Positions 56,063 through 64,000 of a stretch of 64,000 nucleotides of DNA are shown one piece after another. The notes under the pieces are model-generated. The model saw only the letters and a program-made list of their open reading frames with translations. It did not search any database and was not told the DNA's origin. Within the stretch, counting starts at the first letter, position 1. Every line of letters starts with the position of its first letter. Where the stretch lies: assembly GCA_045536965.1 (NCBI GenBank), contig JAZSON010000029.1, forward strand, positions 62,001 to 126,000, in the 5' to 3' direction. The stretch comes from UBA5448 sp045536965 (GTDB lineage: Bacteria; Bacillota; Clostridia; Oscillospirales; SIG627). A program made the translations under genes and the position numbers.

Positions 56063-56656
56063 TTATTCGGCCGTATCTAAGCGGTCTGTAATCAGTGCAA
56101 TGTCTTGCTCTTCCCCCTCGTCGGGAGCGGGTTCGGATGCCTTGATACCGTCAGCAGCGGCTTGATCGATCTTATTTTCATCAGGCATGTCGCGAGCAAT
56201 TTGATCGATAGTTCCGATTTCCACTGTTTTCAGATATTCCAAATGTTTTATGTATGCATCGTATATGCTGGTGCGGAAGGCTTCGGCGGCGAGACGTACT
56301 TCTTCCAAGTTGCGCTTTTCGGTCTCGACGCGGCCTGCCGCTTCTTTGACCAACGCGTCGACACGCGCTTTGGCTTCAGCGATCATGGCGTCTGATTGTT
56401 TACGGGCGGTATCCAACATAACTTCACTGAGCTTTTGCGCCTTTACAATGGCAGAACGGATGGATTCTTCGTCCCCTGCGAGTGAATCGTATTTTGCTGT
56501 TATCACATTTAACTTTTGTTGATTGGAAGCGTTTTCTTTGTAAAGCTCGGTGTATTTTTCGAGCAGAAAATCAATATACTCTTCTACCTCGGCAGGATTG
56601 TATCCGCGTATGGCATGCGTAAATACTTTGTCTTTTAATTCGTGGGGAGCGATCAT
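56063..56656 (-). CDS. divIVA: DivIVA cell-division scaffold protein
   Basis: A 197-residue protein with the N-terminal DivIVA membrane-binding module (PHELKDKVFTHAIRGYNPAEVEEYIDFL, about 4-31) followed by a coiled coil (about 35-150) and an acidic tail (EPAPDEGEEQD). DivIVA marks curved membrane at septa and poles and recruits division, wall-synthesis and sporulation factors. Its place between yggT and ileS is the standard Bacillota order, so this is the orthologous copy, unlike the DivIVA-like protein at 3809. Confidence 0.92.
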   Translation of the reverse strand: MIAPHELKDKVFTHAIRGYNPAEVEEYIDFLLEKYTELYKENASNQQKLNVITAKYDSLAGDEESIRSAIVKAQKLSEVMLDTARKQSDAMIAEAKARVDALVKEAAGRVETEKRNLEEVRLAAEAFRTSIYDAYIKHLEYLKTVEIGTIDQIARDMPDENKIDQAAADGIKASEPAPDEGEEQDIALITDRLDTAE

Positions 56657-56675
56657 ATGGTTGTGTTCTCCTATG

Positions 56676-56969
56676 TTACATATTCACTGCGGGGAGCAGT
56701 CCTTGTATCACGCTTAATAAAATGTAAGTGACGAAAAACGATAGATCTATAGGAAGCATCTGCACCGATTTTGAACGCTCCAGTAAACTTCTGATGGGTA
56801 TGATCAACGGTTCGGTCACGGCGTAAGTAAAGCGCACCAATGGGCTGTCATCGTCAAAGGGAAGCCATGAGAGTATGGCACGAAGAAGCATACAAATCTG
56901 CACGGAAGACAGCATAATGGTGACGAGCTTTACCAAAATATAGAGTGTGTACTCCATGTATTTGTTCAC
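56676..56969 (-). CDS. YggT-family membrane protein
   Basis: A 97-residue protein with two membrane segments (LYILVKLVTIMLSSVQICMLLRAIL; LPIDLSFFVTYILLSVIQGLL) flanking the conserved SWLPFDDDSPLVRFTYAVTEPLIIPIRSLL loop. The family (YlmG in B. subtilis) is tied to division-site or nucleoid organisation. It lies between sepF and divIVA. Upstream, the 98-bp gap to sepF holds CGGTAC / GTACCG followed by five T on the minus strand, at most a weak terminator. Confidence 0.9.
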   Translation of the reverse strand: MNKYMEYTLYILVKLVTIMLSSVQICMLLRAILSWLPFDDDSPLVRFTYAVTEPLIIPIRSLLERSKSVQMLPIDLSFFVTYILLSVIQGLLPAVNM

Positions 56970-57067
56970 TCATCTCTTTGGATAATTACGGAAAAACGGT
57001 ACCTGCCTCATGTCAATACACGAAAGCCTGTACCGCTACTCCTGCGTGCGATTTGGAAACATGCATT

Positions 57068-57550
57068 TCAAAACAGGTTGGTGTTCTCCGCGGGGGCGGT
57101 TGCGGCAGCCGCCTGTAAAGATTCGCCCGACACGTCAACATTGCTGGGGGTGATGACGTAGGTGCTGTTAGCAACTTTTTTCAGCGAACCGTTGATGGCG
57201 TAAGCCACACCGTTAAGGAAGTCGATCAAACGACGTGCGTTCTCTTTGTTGGTGTCTTCCAGGTTGAGGAGAACGGTTTTTCTGTCAAGGAGATAATCAG
57301 CAATTTGCTCTACCTTTTCAAGACCTTCGGGTTTGACAACCTTCATTTCAATGGAGGCGCCGGAAGACATCGAAAAGTTAGAAGGACGGGAATCTCTGGC
57401 AGAAGCAACCGATTCGGCTTTGGGTTGAACGGGAGAGATGCCTTCGACCGGAGTTTCATCTTCGGGTTCGATTGTGTTATCGGGTTCGTAGTCGTCACCT
57501 TGATCGGTACCGACCGCCATTGTTTTCAACCACTCAGTAAATTTGCTCAT
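57068..57550 (-). CDS. sepF: Cell division protein SepF
   Basis: A 160-residue protein. The N-terminal amphipathic stretch (SKFTEWLKTMAVG) is the probable membrane anchor, followed by an acidic linker and the SepF domain (about 70-150): MKVVKPEGLEKVEQIADYLLDRKTVLLNLEDTNKENARRLIDFLNGVAYAINGSLKKVANSTYVITPSNVDVSG. SepF tethers FtsZ filaments to the membrane and shapes the septum. It is 40 nt downstream of yggS. Confidence 0.95.
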   Translation of the reverse strand: MSKFTEWLKTMAVGTDQGDDYEPDNTIEPEDETPVEGISPVQPKAESVASARDSRPSNFSMSSGASIEMKVVKPEGLEKVEQIADYLLDRKTVLLNLEDTNKENARRLIDFLNGVAYAINGSLKKVANSTYVITPSNVDVSGESLQAAAATAPAENTNLF

Positions 57551-57590
57551 TTTTAACCTCCGCTATATTTGTTGTTAAAATTTTTCATTT

Positions 57591-58307
57591 TCAGTTTTGG
57601 GGTGTTGTCGGATAAACACGGGCACCGAAAATACCCGAACCGACACGCACCATTGTCGAACCTGCCGATGCCGCGATAGCATAATCATCGGACATACCGA
57701 TCGACAATACCTGCATATTACTATTATCTATGTTTTTGCTCGATATGTCAATAAAAATTTCAAATATTTTTTGGAAAAATTCAAGTTGTCGTGCAGAATC
57801 GGTACAAATAGGGGGGATTGCCATCAAACCTTTGACGGAAATTCCCTCTAAAGGACTGATTTTTTGGATGAAATCAAGAGTGTCCTCGGGACGGATTCCC
57901 GATTTGGTTTCTTCAGCGGCCAGATTCAACTCGACCAAAATATCCATTCGTTTTCCTTTTGCAAGCGCGCGCTTTGAAATTTCGGATGCAAGCTCATAGG
58001 AATCTACCGATTGGATCATGTCAACCTTGTCGACAATGTATTTGACTTTGTTGGTTTGTAAATGTCCGATGAAATGGACTTGCACGCGATCGGTATTGAT
58101 CTTGTCATACTTCTCAAGAAGTTCCTGCACACGGTTTTCACCGATGTGGGTCAAGCCGCAATCGATGGCAAAGTTGATTTCCTCGGGGGTGCGTGTTTTG
58201 GTGGCCGCAAGTAAAACAATGTCGGGATTGACGGCCGTTATTTTCAAATCCTCGCGTATGCGGGCAATGTTGTTTTGAATGTTCTCTTTCTGCTGATTGG
58301 TCATCAT
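57591..58307 (-). CDS. YggS-family PLP homeostasis protein
   Basis: A 238-residue protein with the alanine-racemase-like PLP barrel and no C-terminal domain. The PLP lysine is about K37 in LLAATKTRTPEEI; further motifs are IGENRVQELLEKY, VHFIGHLQTNKVKYI and the phosphate-binding LSIGMSDDYAIAASAGSTMVRVGSGIFG near the end. It buffers vitamin B6 levels in the cytoplasm and is encoded next to sepF in most Bacillota (ylmE). Confidence 0.95.
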   Translation of the reverse strand: MMTNQQKENIQNNIARIREDLKITAVNPDIVLLAATKTRTPEEINFAIDCGLTHIGENRVQELLEKYDKINTDRVQVHFIGHLQTNKVKYIVDKVDMIQSVDSYELASEISKRALAKGKRMDILVELNLAAEETKSGIRPEDTLDFIQKISPLEGISVKGLMAIPPICTDSARQLEFFQKIFEIFIDISSKNIDNSNMQVLSIGMSDDYAIAASAGSTMVRVGSGIFGARVYPTTPQN

Positions 58308-58322
58308 ATCTATTCACCTTGC

Positions 58323-59555
58323 TTATGTAATGGTTTTTCCCTCAAAAAGATCCTTGCCGCCAATCAGCACGGTATCGTGCAGATGGAGGGAAGTGGCGTA
58401 ATTTTCATCTTCTTCCGACACGGCTTTGACGATGTAATAACCACCGGATTCATACAAACGCTCAATGGTACGGAAGGTGACGGTGCTGCCGTTTAAGATG
58501 TAAACACCCTCTTTTCCTTGGATGTAACGAACGGCATCTTTGGATATGCGGTATCCTTCATGGACGGCGCGTCTGAGCTGAACGCTTTGAGCCCGCGTGT
58601 AATCGAAATCGATGGGCATTTCGGTCATTTCAAAAACCAAAAGCTGTTCGTTTTGACCCGATTCGGCAATTTTTTTTAGCAGTTTGCCCCGAATGGAAAT
58701 GCTGTCGGAATAGGGGAATATGACCGAATAATATTTGTTTTCGGTAAAATTGAAGCATTCTTCTTTGGAAAGAGGACAAACAACGTACCATGTGTAATCC
58801 GTTATGATCTTTCCAACAGCTCCGTCGGCGGTGACTTTTTCATTGAGCGCCTCATAAAAACCCGAGACTGTAAGTGTGTCAATCAAAGAGGGGGTGAAGA
58901 TTGTTTCATATCCGTCGATCCGGGAAGAAAAATAACCGGGAACGGTGGCACAAACAGGTTCTTTGGGGGATGAGAGAGAGTTGTAAAGCGCCTCTTTTTC
59001 TTCTTTTAACGCGGCAATTTGCGCATCGAACCCCGCAACCTCATTGACCATCAACTGCCGCTTGTTCATCAAAGTCAAAAGGGAAGAACGCTTTTGCAGA
59101 GCAAGTAAAGTTTTGCCGGCAAGCAAATTTTGCTTTATTTCCAAAATACTGTTGTAAATGGATTGATCCAAAGCGCCGATATCGGAGATTAAATACGATG
59201 TGTCAACGGTGCTGGCTTCTAATGTTCGGATTTTTTCTTCGATGGCACGAATGCGATTCTGAATGTTGACATCGGGGGAATCGGTATAGACGGCTACAAT
59301 CGGTTGCTTTACCGAAACCTTCTCACCCTCATCGACCAAGTTGTAAAAGATACCCGATTCGTCGGTGGTTAAGAGTGTTTCGCTACGCATCAGATAGGCC
59401 GATGCATCCACAATATCTTCCATCTCTGTTTTGAAAACGTATTCGGTGGTCATACCCGTATTGAAGCGGGAAGAGAGTTGCATCAAAAGATAAAAGACTA
59501 CGAGAAAGGGCACAACGAAAGCCAAAATGCGCTGAAGTATTTTCTTGGATTTCAT
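58323..59555 (-). CDS. HlyD-like membrane protein of the sepF locus
   Basis: A 410-residue protein with one N-terminal membrane helix (ILAFVVPFLVVFYLLMQL) and an extracytoplasmic part: a lipoyl/barrel-sandwich half (SGIFYNLVDEGEKVSVKQPIVAVY, about 65-90), a coiled coil (about 95-200), then the returning half and beta-barrel (KEGVYILNGSTVTFRTIERLY near the end). This is the HlyD/RND-adaptor layout, but no transporter is encoded nearby. Similar proteins commonly sit beside yggS-sepF in Clostridia, suggesting an envelope role at division rather than drug export. It overlaps miaA by 4 nt. Confidence 0.8.
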   Translation of the reverse strand: MKSKKILQRILAFVVPFLVVFYLLMQLSSRFNTGMTTEYVFKTEMEDIVDASAYLMRSETLLTTDESGIFYNLVDEGEKVSVKQPIVAVYTDSPDVNIQNRIRAIEEKIRTLEASTVDTSYLISDIGALDQSIYNSILEIKQNLLAGKTLLALQKRSSLLTLMNKRQLMVNEVAGFDAQIAALKEEKEALYNSLSSPKEPVCATVPGYFSSRIDGYETIFTPSLIDTLTVSGFYEALNEKVTADGAVGKIITDYTWYVVCPLSKEECFNFTENKYYSVIFPYSDSISIRGKLLKKIAESGQNEQLLVFEMTEMPIDFDYTRAQSVQLRRAVHEGYRISKDAVRYIQGKEGVYILNGSTVTFRTIERLYESGGYYIVKAVSEEDENYATSLHLHDTVLIGGKDLFEGKTIT

Positions 59556-60496
59556 TTTTGCACCTCCTCCTTGTATAACAATTCATTCAATTCATTATCA
59601 TCGGGAAGCCCGTTATCCATGGGCAGAAAAACAGCTTGATTGTAGCGTTTGAACCAGGTGATCTGACGTTTTGCATATTGTCTTGAGCGTGTTTTCAAAA
59701 TATCTACCGCTTCTTCTTGTGTCATGGTGCCTTCAAAATAAGAAATAAACTCTTTGTAACCTATAGCTTGACTTGCGGTGGGATTATCGGCGAGCCCCGA
59801 TTGCAGTAAGGATTCGGTCTCTTTCATCAAGCCGTCTTTGACCATTTGATCGACGCGCCTGTTGATGCGGTCGTACAGCTTTTGACGGTCCTCGAAAACC
59901 GTCACGATCAAGCGGTAGGAAAAAGGCGGCGGGGTATGATGAGAGTCGGATTGCAGTTTGCTGATGGGGGTACCTGTTTCTTCATATACTTCCAGCGCTC
60001 GAATAATACGGCGAATGTTGGAAGGGTGGAGCTTTTGAGCCGTCTCCGGATCGACCGAAAAAAGTTTTGCAAGCATTGCTTCGGCCCCCTCTTGTTCGGC
60101 TTGCTGTTGTAACTTTTCCCTCAAACCTTGCGTGGGGGTGTAGCGGCCGAAATCGGTGTTTTGAATGAGTGCATCGATGTAAAGTCCTGTTCCGCCAACG
60201 ACAATGGGGAACTTGCCGCGAGAGAGTACGTCACGAATGGTTCGGTTGGCCGCTTCTTGATAGGCGGCCGCTGAAAACGGCTGGGTGATATCGAGAATGT
60301 CGATCAAGTGGTGAGGGATACCCTCGGTTTCACTTGGGGTGGGTTTGGCCGTACCGATGTTCATGCCGCGATATATCTGCATGGAATCGGCGGAAACGAT
60401 CTCACCGCCGAAACGTTTTGCAATGGCAAGGGAAAGAGCGGTTTTTCCCGATGCTGTCGGGCCGCCGATGACCAAACAATCAAAAGGTATTTTCAC
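59552..60496 (-). CDS. miaA: tRNA dimethylallyltransferase
   Basis: A 314-residue enzyme that adds an isopentenyl group to A37 of tRNAs reading UNN codons. The P-loop GPTASGKT is at residues 12-19; other family motifs are SADSMQIYRGMNIGTAKP, VVGGTGLYIDALI and QAIGYKEFISYF, and KRQITWFKRY near the C-terminus. It overlaps both neighbours by 4 nt (queA 60493-60496, HlyD-like 59552-59555), indicating one translationally coupled operon of tRNA modification genes leading into the division cluster. Confidence 0.96.
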   Translation of the reverse strand: MKIPFDCLVIGGPTASGKTALSLAIAKRFGGEIVSADSMQIYRGMNIGTAKPTPSETEGIPHHLIDILDITQPFSAAAYQEAANRTIRDVLSRGKFPIVVGGTGLYIDALIQNTDFGRYTPTQGLREKLQQQAEQEGAEAMLAKLFSVDPETAQKLHPSNIRRIIRALEVYEETGTPISKLQSDSHHTPPPFSYRLIVTVFEDRQKLYDRINRRVDQMVKDGLMKETESLLQSGLADNPTASQAIGYKEFISYFEGTMTQEEAVDILKTRSRQYAKRQITWFKRYNQAVFLPMDNGLPDDNELNELLYKEEVQK

Positions 60497-61560
60497 TGCA
60501 TATCCTTTCTTTCGATGAACATAGCATCACCGAAGGAGAAAAAGCGGAAACGATTGTCCACTGCATAACGATAGGCCGCCATGGTTTCATCATATCCCAT
60601 AAAGGCGGAAACCAACATGATAAGGGTGCTTTCGGGCAGATGGAAGTTGGTGATTAACCCATCGGGGATTTTAAAGCGGTAGCCCGGATAGATGAAGATG
60701 GAAGTGTTTCCGTCGCCGCTCAAGAGCGTGCCGTTTTCATCCGAGGCTCCTTCCAGAGTGCGCAGTGAGGTTGTACCGACCGCGATGACACGCCTACCCT
60801 CAGCTTTTGCAAGGTTAACCTGATCGGCGGTTTCTTTCGGAACCGAGAAAAATTCGTTGTGCATCAGATGTTTTGTGATATCCTCTTCTTTTACGGGACG
60901 GAATGTGCCCAAACCGACATGCAATGTAACGGGCGCGATGATGACGCCCATGTTACGGATGGCATCCAACAAGGCGGGGGTGAAATGGAGACCGGCGGTT
61001 GGTGCTGCGGCTGAACCGTCATGACGGGCATAGACGGTTTGATAACGAGAGGTATCCTCGCACTTTTTTGTGATATAAGGGGGGAGAGGGGTGTTTCCGA
61101 GTTTATCGAGCAACGAAAAGAACGGCTCGCTGTGATCGTAGTCAAAACGAACGAGGCGATTTCCGCCGTCGGTGATTTCCAAAACTGTGCCGCTCAATGC
61201 ATCACCGATCCTAAAGGTCTGGCCACACTTTGCTCGCTTGCCCGGTTTTGTCAAAACCTCCCATACATCCTGGGCTTGTTGACGGAGAAGAAGAATTTCC
61301 AGAGGCTTTTCGTTTCCGTCACCATCGTGGGTAACGGCGAAAAGTCGCGCGGGGATGACCCGCGTTTCATTCAAGACCAAAACATCTCCTGCTTTTAACA
61401 GAGAGGGAAGGGCAGAGAATAAACCTTCGCTCAGCGGCAGTTTTTTTTTGCATATAAGCAGACGCGAATGATCCCGAGGCTCTGCGGGCGTTTGGGCAAT
61501 CAGTTCGGGGGGGAGGTCATAAAAATATGAAGAGCGTTTTGTGCATAACTCGTTATTCAT
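60493..61560 (-). CDS. queA: S-adenosylmethionine:tRNA ribosyltransferase-isomerase
   Basis: A 355-residue enzyme of queuosine synthesis that transfers and rearranges the ribosyl group of S-adenosylmethionine onto preQ1 in tRNA. Family motifs: YFYDLPPELIAQTPAEPRDHSRLL (about 12-35), VLVLNETRVIPARL, LPPYI, TAGLHFTPALLDAI, TLHVGLGTFRPV and DGLITNFHLPESTLIMLVSAF. It is first in the long leftward series, with a promoter at 61633-61661. No other queuosine gene is present here. Confidence 0.96.
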   Translation of the reverse strand: MNNELCTKRSSYFYDLPPELIAQTPAEPRDHSRLLICKKKLPLSEGLFSALPSLLKAGDVLVLNETRVIPARLFAVTHDGDGNEKPLEILLLRQQAQDVWEVLTKPGKRAKCGQTFRIGDALSGTVLEITDGGNRLVRFDYDHSEPFFSLLDKLGNTPLPPYITKKCEDTSRYQTVYARHDGSAAAPTAGLHFTPALLDAIRNMGVIIAPVTLHVGLGTFRPVKEEDITKHLMHNEFFSVPKETADQVNLAKAEGRRVIAVGTTSLRTLEGASDENGTLLSGDGNTSIFIYPGYRFKIPDGLITNFHLPESTLIMLVSAFMGYDETMAAYRYAVDNRFRFFSFGDAMFIERKDMQ

Positions 61561-61590
61561 GGGATTTTTTCCTTTTCGGGATAAAATGGC

Positions 61591-61619
61591 TTGACGGAGC
61601 GATAAAAAGGTGATACAAT
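61591..61619 (+). promoter_or_regulatory. Probable sigma-A promoter of dapA-dapB
   Basis: TTGACG (61591-61596) and TACAAT (61614-61619) with a 17-bp spacer. It would give a leader of about 145 nt before dapA, in which no lysine riboswitch or other known element was recognised. Confidence 0.6.
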
Positions 61620-61632
61620 ACCTATACTTGAT

Positions 61633-61661
61633 ATTCTAACGCAAATAGTTTGTTTTTGCAA
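61633..61661 (-). promoter_or_regulatory. Sigma-A promoter of the queA-led operon
   Basis: On the minus strand, TTGCAA (61656-61661) and TAGAAT (61633-61638) with a 17-bp spacer, about 75 nt upstream of the queA start. It is divergent from the dapA promoter and partly antisense to its leader. Confidence 0.65.
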
Positions 61662-61772
61662 GGTTTTCAACGATAATTTATAAAAATCTCGGTGCTTCGG
61701 TCGAAAAATGGGCGTTTGATCTTACTTTGCATATACTGGAGCAGACAGATAATACAGAAAGGGAAGCTTACA

Positions 61773-62654
61773 ATGAAAAAAAAGACGATTTTTGAAGGTG
61801 CGGCTACCGCTTTGATTACCCCGTTCAGAGATGGGCACATAGATTATAAGGCGTTCGACAAGATTATAGAGGATCAGATTGCCGCAGGTATCGATGCATT
61901 GGTTGTTTGCGGTACCACGGGTGAATCTTCCACTTTGACCGACTTGGAGCACAGAGAATTGATTTCCGACTGCGTTACCCGTGTAGCGGGTCGCGTGCCC
62001 GTAATTGCGGGTACGGGAAGCAATGAAACGTCTTATGCGGTTGAACTCTCTCGCTTTGCAGCATCCGAGGGTGTTGACGGCGTTTTGATCGTTACCCCTT
62101 ATTACAACAAATCCACCCCCAAGGGCTTGGTGCGCCATTACAATGCGATTGCCGATGCTAGCACCGCTCCCGTGATCGTTTATAATGTTCCCTCTCGTAC
62201 CGGTGTGAACATCAAGCCGGAAACCTATGTGAAATTGGCTGAACACGAAAACATCGTTGCGATCAAAGAGGCAAACGGCGATGCTGCGGCCGCCGCTACA
62301 ACTTTGGCGCTGTGCGGCGATTCTATCGATATGTATTCAGGTAACGATGATGAGATCGTTTCTTTGATGGCTGTCGGTGCCAAGGGTGTTATCTCGGTGC
62401 TTTCCAATGTAGTTCCCGCCGAGACCCACGAAATGTGCCGTGCGCTTCTTGATGGTGATCTTGTCCGTGCTCGTACACTCCAACTTCGCTACATGGATTT
62501 GATCCATGCTCTCTTTTGCGAGGTCAATCCCATCCCCGTTAAAACTGCTATGGCGGCTATGGGGTATTGCACTGAAGAAATGCGTCTGCCCCTTTGCGAG
62601 ATGGAAGAGGCTACTCGTGTCCGTCTTATGAAGGCGTTGCAAATCTGTATTTAA
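61773..62654 (+). CDS. dapA: 4-hydroxy-tetrahydrodipicolinate synthase
   Basis: A 293-residue DapA of standard length. It condenses pyruvate with aspartate semialdehyde, the first committed step to diaminopimelate and lysine, in the cytoplasm. Catalytic residues are the Schiff-base K165 (AIKEANGD) and Y137 (IVYNVPSRTG), with GTTGES at 47-52. The ATG at 61773 follows AAAGGGA (61758-61764) by 8 nt; the longer upstream frame has no homology. dapB starts 14 nt after its stop. Confidence 0.95.
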   Translation: MKKKTIFEGAATALITPFRDGHIDYKAFDKIIEDQIAAGIDALVVCGTTGESSTLTDLEHRELISDCVTRVAGRVPVIAGTGSNETSYAVELSRFAASEGVDGVLIVTPYYNKSTPKGLVRHYNAIADASTAPVIVYNVPSRTGVNIKPETYVKLAEHENIVAIKEANGDAAAAATTLALCGDSIDMYSGNDDEIVSLMAVGAKGVISVLSNVVPAETHEMCRALLDGDLVRARTLQLRYMDLIHALFCEVNPIPVKTAMAAMGYCTEEMRLPLCEMEEATRVRLMKALQICI

Positions 62655-62668
62655 GCGGGGACTGCGAT

Positions 62669-63436
62669 ATGGTGAATATTTTACTGTCAGGTTGCTTGGG
62701 GAAAATGGGGCGAATGATTGCTTCGCTCGTGAATGAAACAGAGGGTGTCCGTGTCGTTGCGGGTGTCGATATAAACACTGCCGATGATTTGGGATTCCCT
62801 GTGTATACCGATATTTTTGCGGTCAAGGAAAAAGCAGATGTTTTGATCGACTTTTCCCATCATAGCGCTGTCTTTTCTGTCCTGCGCATGGCTAAGATGA
62901 ATCGTATGCCCGTTGTGATATGCACCACGGGTCACACACCCGACGAAAAAGAACTGATCACAGCCGCTTCTTCCGAGGTGCCCGTCTTCTTCTCGGCCAA
63001 TATGTCGCTTGGTATCAATCTTTTGATGCTTTTGTGTAAGCAGGCGGCTTCTGTTTTGGAGAATGATTTTGATATTGAACTGATTGAAAAGCATCACAAT
63101 CAGAAACTGGATGCTCCCAGCGGAACCGCATATCTTCTTGCCGATGCCATCAACGATGCTCTCGAGCAGCCCTGTGAATATGTATACGACCGTCACGATC
63201 GCCGTGAAAAACGCGGTAAAAAAGAGATCGGTTTGCATGCTGTTCGCGGTGGAAATATCGTCGGTGAGCACGAAGTGATTTTTGCAGGACAGGACGAAGT
63301 GGTTACCCTTTCTCACAGCGCTACTTCCCGTCGGGTTTTTGCTGAGGGTGCTGTAAAAGCGGCGGTGTTTGTTAAGGATCAGAACCCCGGTCTTTATTCC
63401 ATGCAGGATCTGTTAAAATTGCGTCTCGGTTTATAA
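62669..63436 (+). CDS. dapB: 4-hydroxy-tetrahydrodipicolinate reductase
   Basis: A 255-residue NAD(P)H reductase for the second step of the diaminopimelate pathway. The cofactor loop GCLGKMG is at residues 8-14, followed by VLIDFSHHSAV, VVICTTGHTPDE and the substrate/catalytic region IELIEKHHNQKLDAPSGTA, and LHAVRGGNIVGEHEV later. The ATG at 62669 gives this N-terminus; a longer frame to 62594 would lie inside dapA. In operon with dapA and ended by the terminator at 63449. Confidence 0.95.
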   Translation: MVNILLSGCLGKMGRMIASLVNETEGVRVVAGVDINTADDLGFPVYTDIFAVKEKADVLIDFSHHSAVFSVLRMAKMNRMPVVICTTGHTPDEKELITAASSEVPVFFSANMSLGINLLMLLCKQAASVLENDFDIELIEKHHNQKLDAPSGTAYLLADAINDALEQPCEYVYDRHDRREKRGKKEIGLHAVRGGNIVGEHEVIFAGQDEVVTLSHSATSRRVFAEGAVKAAVFVKDQNPGLYSMQDLLKLRLGL

Positions 63437-63448
63437 ACTGTATATACG

Positions 63449-63481
63449 ACAAAAAGCGTCACAATGCGTGACGCTTTTTGT
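63449..63481. terminator. Bidirectional terminator between dapB and uppP
   Basis: Perfect 14-bp stem ACAAAAAGCGTCAC / GTGACGCTTTTTGT with an AATGC loop; T-rich arms on both strands serve both convergent genes. Confidence 0.9.
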
Positions 63482-63503
63482 ATGCCGTTTGTATGTAATT
63501 TGT

Positions 63504-64000
63504 CTATTTGAGGAGATAATAAACAAGGAGAATGGCTGCAAGAATGATGCGGTAAATACCGAAAGAACGAAAATCATGTTTTTTTACAAATCCGAGCAGG
63601 AAACGAATGGCAAGGAGTGAAACCGCAAAAGAGATAACCGAGCCTGTGAGGAGGAGCCAAAGTTCGGTGGAGGTGAAATTAAGGCCGAAATCAAGAAGCT
63701 TAATAGCGGAAGCACCGAACATGACGGGGATGGCGAGAAAGAAGGAGAATTCAGCCGCGAGTTCTCTGGAACAACCGATTAAAATAGCCGCCAAAATGGT
63801 AGAACCTGAACGGGATGTGCCGGGGATAATGGAAAGACATTGGATGATACCTATGATAAAGGCGGTTTTGTATGATAGCTCGGAAAAAGAGCGGATGGCA
63901 GGAGTTTTCGTTTTGTTTTGGTTTTCTATGAGTATAAATAAAACGCCGTATATAAAGAGGGTGCAGATGACGGTGGGGAAGTTGAAGAAGTGTTCATCCA
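63504..64000 (-). CDS. uppP: Undecaprenyl-diphosphate phosphatase (partial, N-terminus outside window)
   Basis: The C-terminal 165 or so residues of a BacA/UppP-type membrane phosphatase, entering from the right edge. The signature CLSIIPGTSRSGSTI with the catalytic PGTSRSG is encoded at about 63805-63850, followed by membrane helices and the ending AAILLVYYLLK. UppP removes a phosphate from undecaprenyl-PP on the outer face of the membrane so the lipid carrier can be reused for wall polymers. The frame is open to position 64000. Confidence 0.92.
   Translation of the reverse strand, partial: DEHFFNFPTVICTLFIYGVLFILIENQNKTKTPAIRSFSELSYKTAFIIGIIQCLSIIPGTSRSGSTILAAILIGCSRELAAEFSFFLAIPVMFGASAIKLLDFGLNFTSTELWLLLTGSVISFAVSLLAIRFLLGFVKKHDFRSFGIYRIILAAILLVYYLLK

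Noticed and set aside
61620..61772. Lysine riboswitch in the dapA leader
   Set aside because: The leader is about 145 nt and AT-rich, with no conserved L-box elements that I could recognise.

Overview
The window looks like chromosome from an uncultured, endospore-forming, Gram-positive Clostridia (Bacillota) of gut type. The evidence is the sporulation and germination genes (SpoIVFB-like protease, SpoVB-like flippase, SpoVAF), the YggS-SepF-YggT-DivIVA-IleS-LspA-RluD order typical of Bacillota, a T-box leader, sigma-A promoters with 16-17 bp spacing, strong AGGAGG ribosome sites and many lipoproteins. No rRNA, tRNA, CRISPR, transposase or phage gene was recognised.

Layout. 1-8.1 kb: a partial AraC regulator, a lipoprotein, an M50 (SpoIVFB-like) protease with a small membrane ORF in front of it, an SDR reductase, a DivIVA-like protein, an AGCS amino-acid symporter that overlaps tail-to-tail with a SpoVB-like flippase, and a ThuA-like protein. 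8.1-13.1 kb: a 1587-residue secreted protein with an InlB-like repeat and two right-handed beta-helix segments. 13.1-21.3 kb: a pterin-binding methyltransferase-like protein, a micropeptide, an Mrp ATPase, an acyl-CoA synthetase behind a T-box leader that reads as tyrosine-specific, an orphan solute-binding lipoprotein and a LemA-DUF2207 pair.

21.4-41.7 kb is the distinctive region: four tandem paralogs (called P1 to P4 here) encoding giant secreted repeat proteins. P2 and P3 are intact (1737 and 1747 residues). The outer copies P1 and P4 are broken by frameshifts, a deletion and a stop codon. P1, P2 and P3 are each followed, exactly 15 nt after the stop codon, by a near-identical 39-residue ORF and then a terminator. 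All four, and the beta-helix protein at 8.3 kb, share InlB-like repeat modules and a roughly 140-residue domain (C-terminal in P1-P4).

41.8-46.8 kb: a CofE-like ligase, an operon of a dehydratase/epimerase-like protein and a DHDPS-family aldolase behind a promoter with a perfect palindrome, and SpoVAF. 46.8-61.6 kb is one long leftward series: queA, miaA, an HlyD-like protein, yggS, sepF, yggT, divIVA, ileS, lspA, rluD, a HAD phosphatase, two tandem CE15-like esterases and a split transketolase. This joins tRNA modification, division-site assembly and envelope maturation with what may be glucuronoxylan-related carbohydrate use. 61.7-64 kb: dapA-dapB (lysine/diaminopimelate synthesis) and the end of uppP (undecaprenyl-PP recycling), both serving peptidoglycan synthesis.
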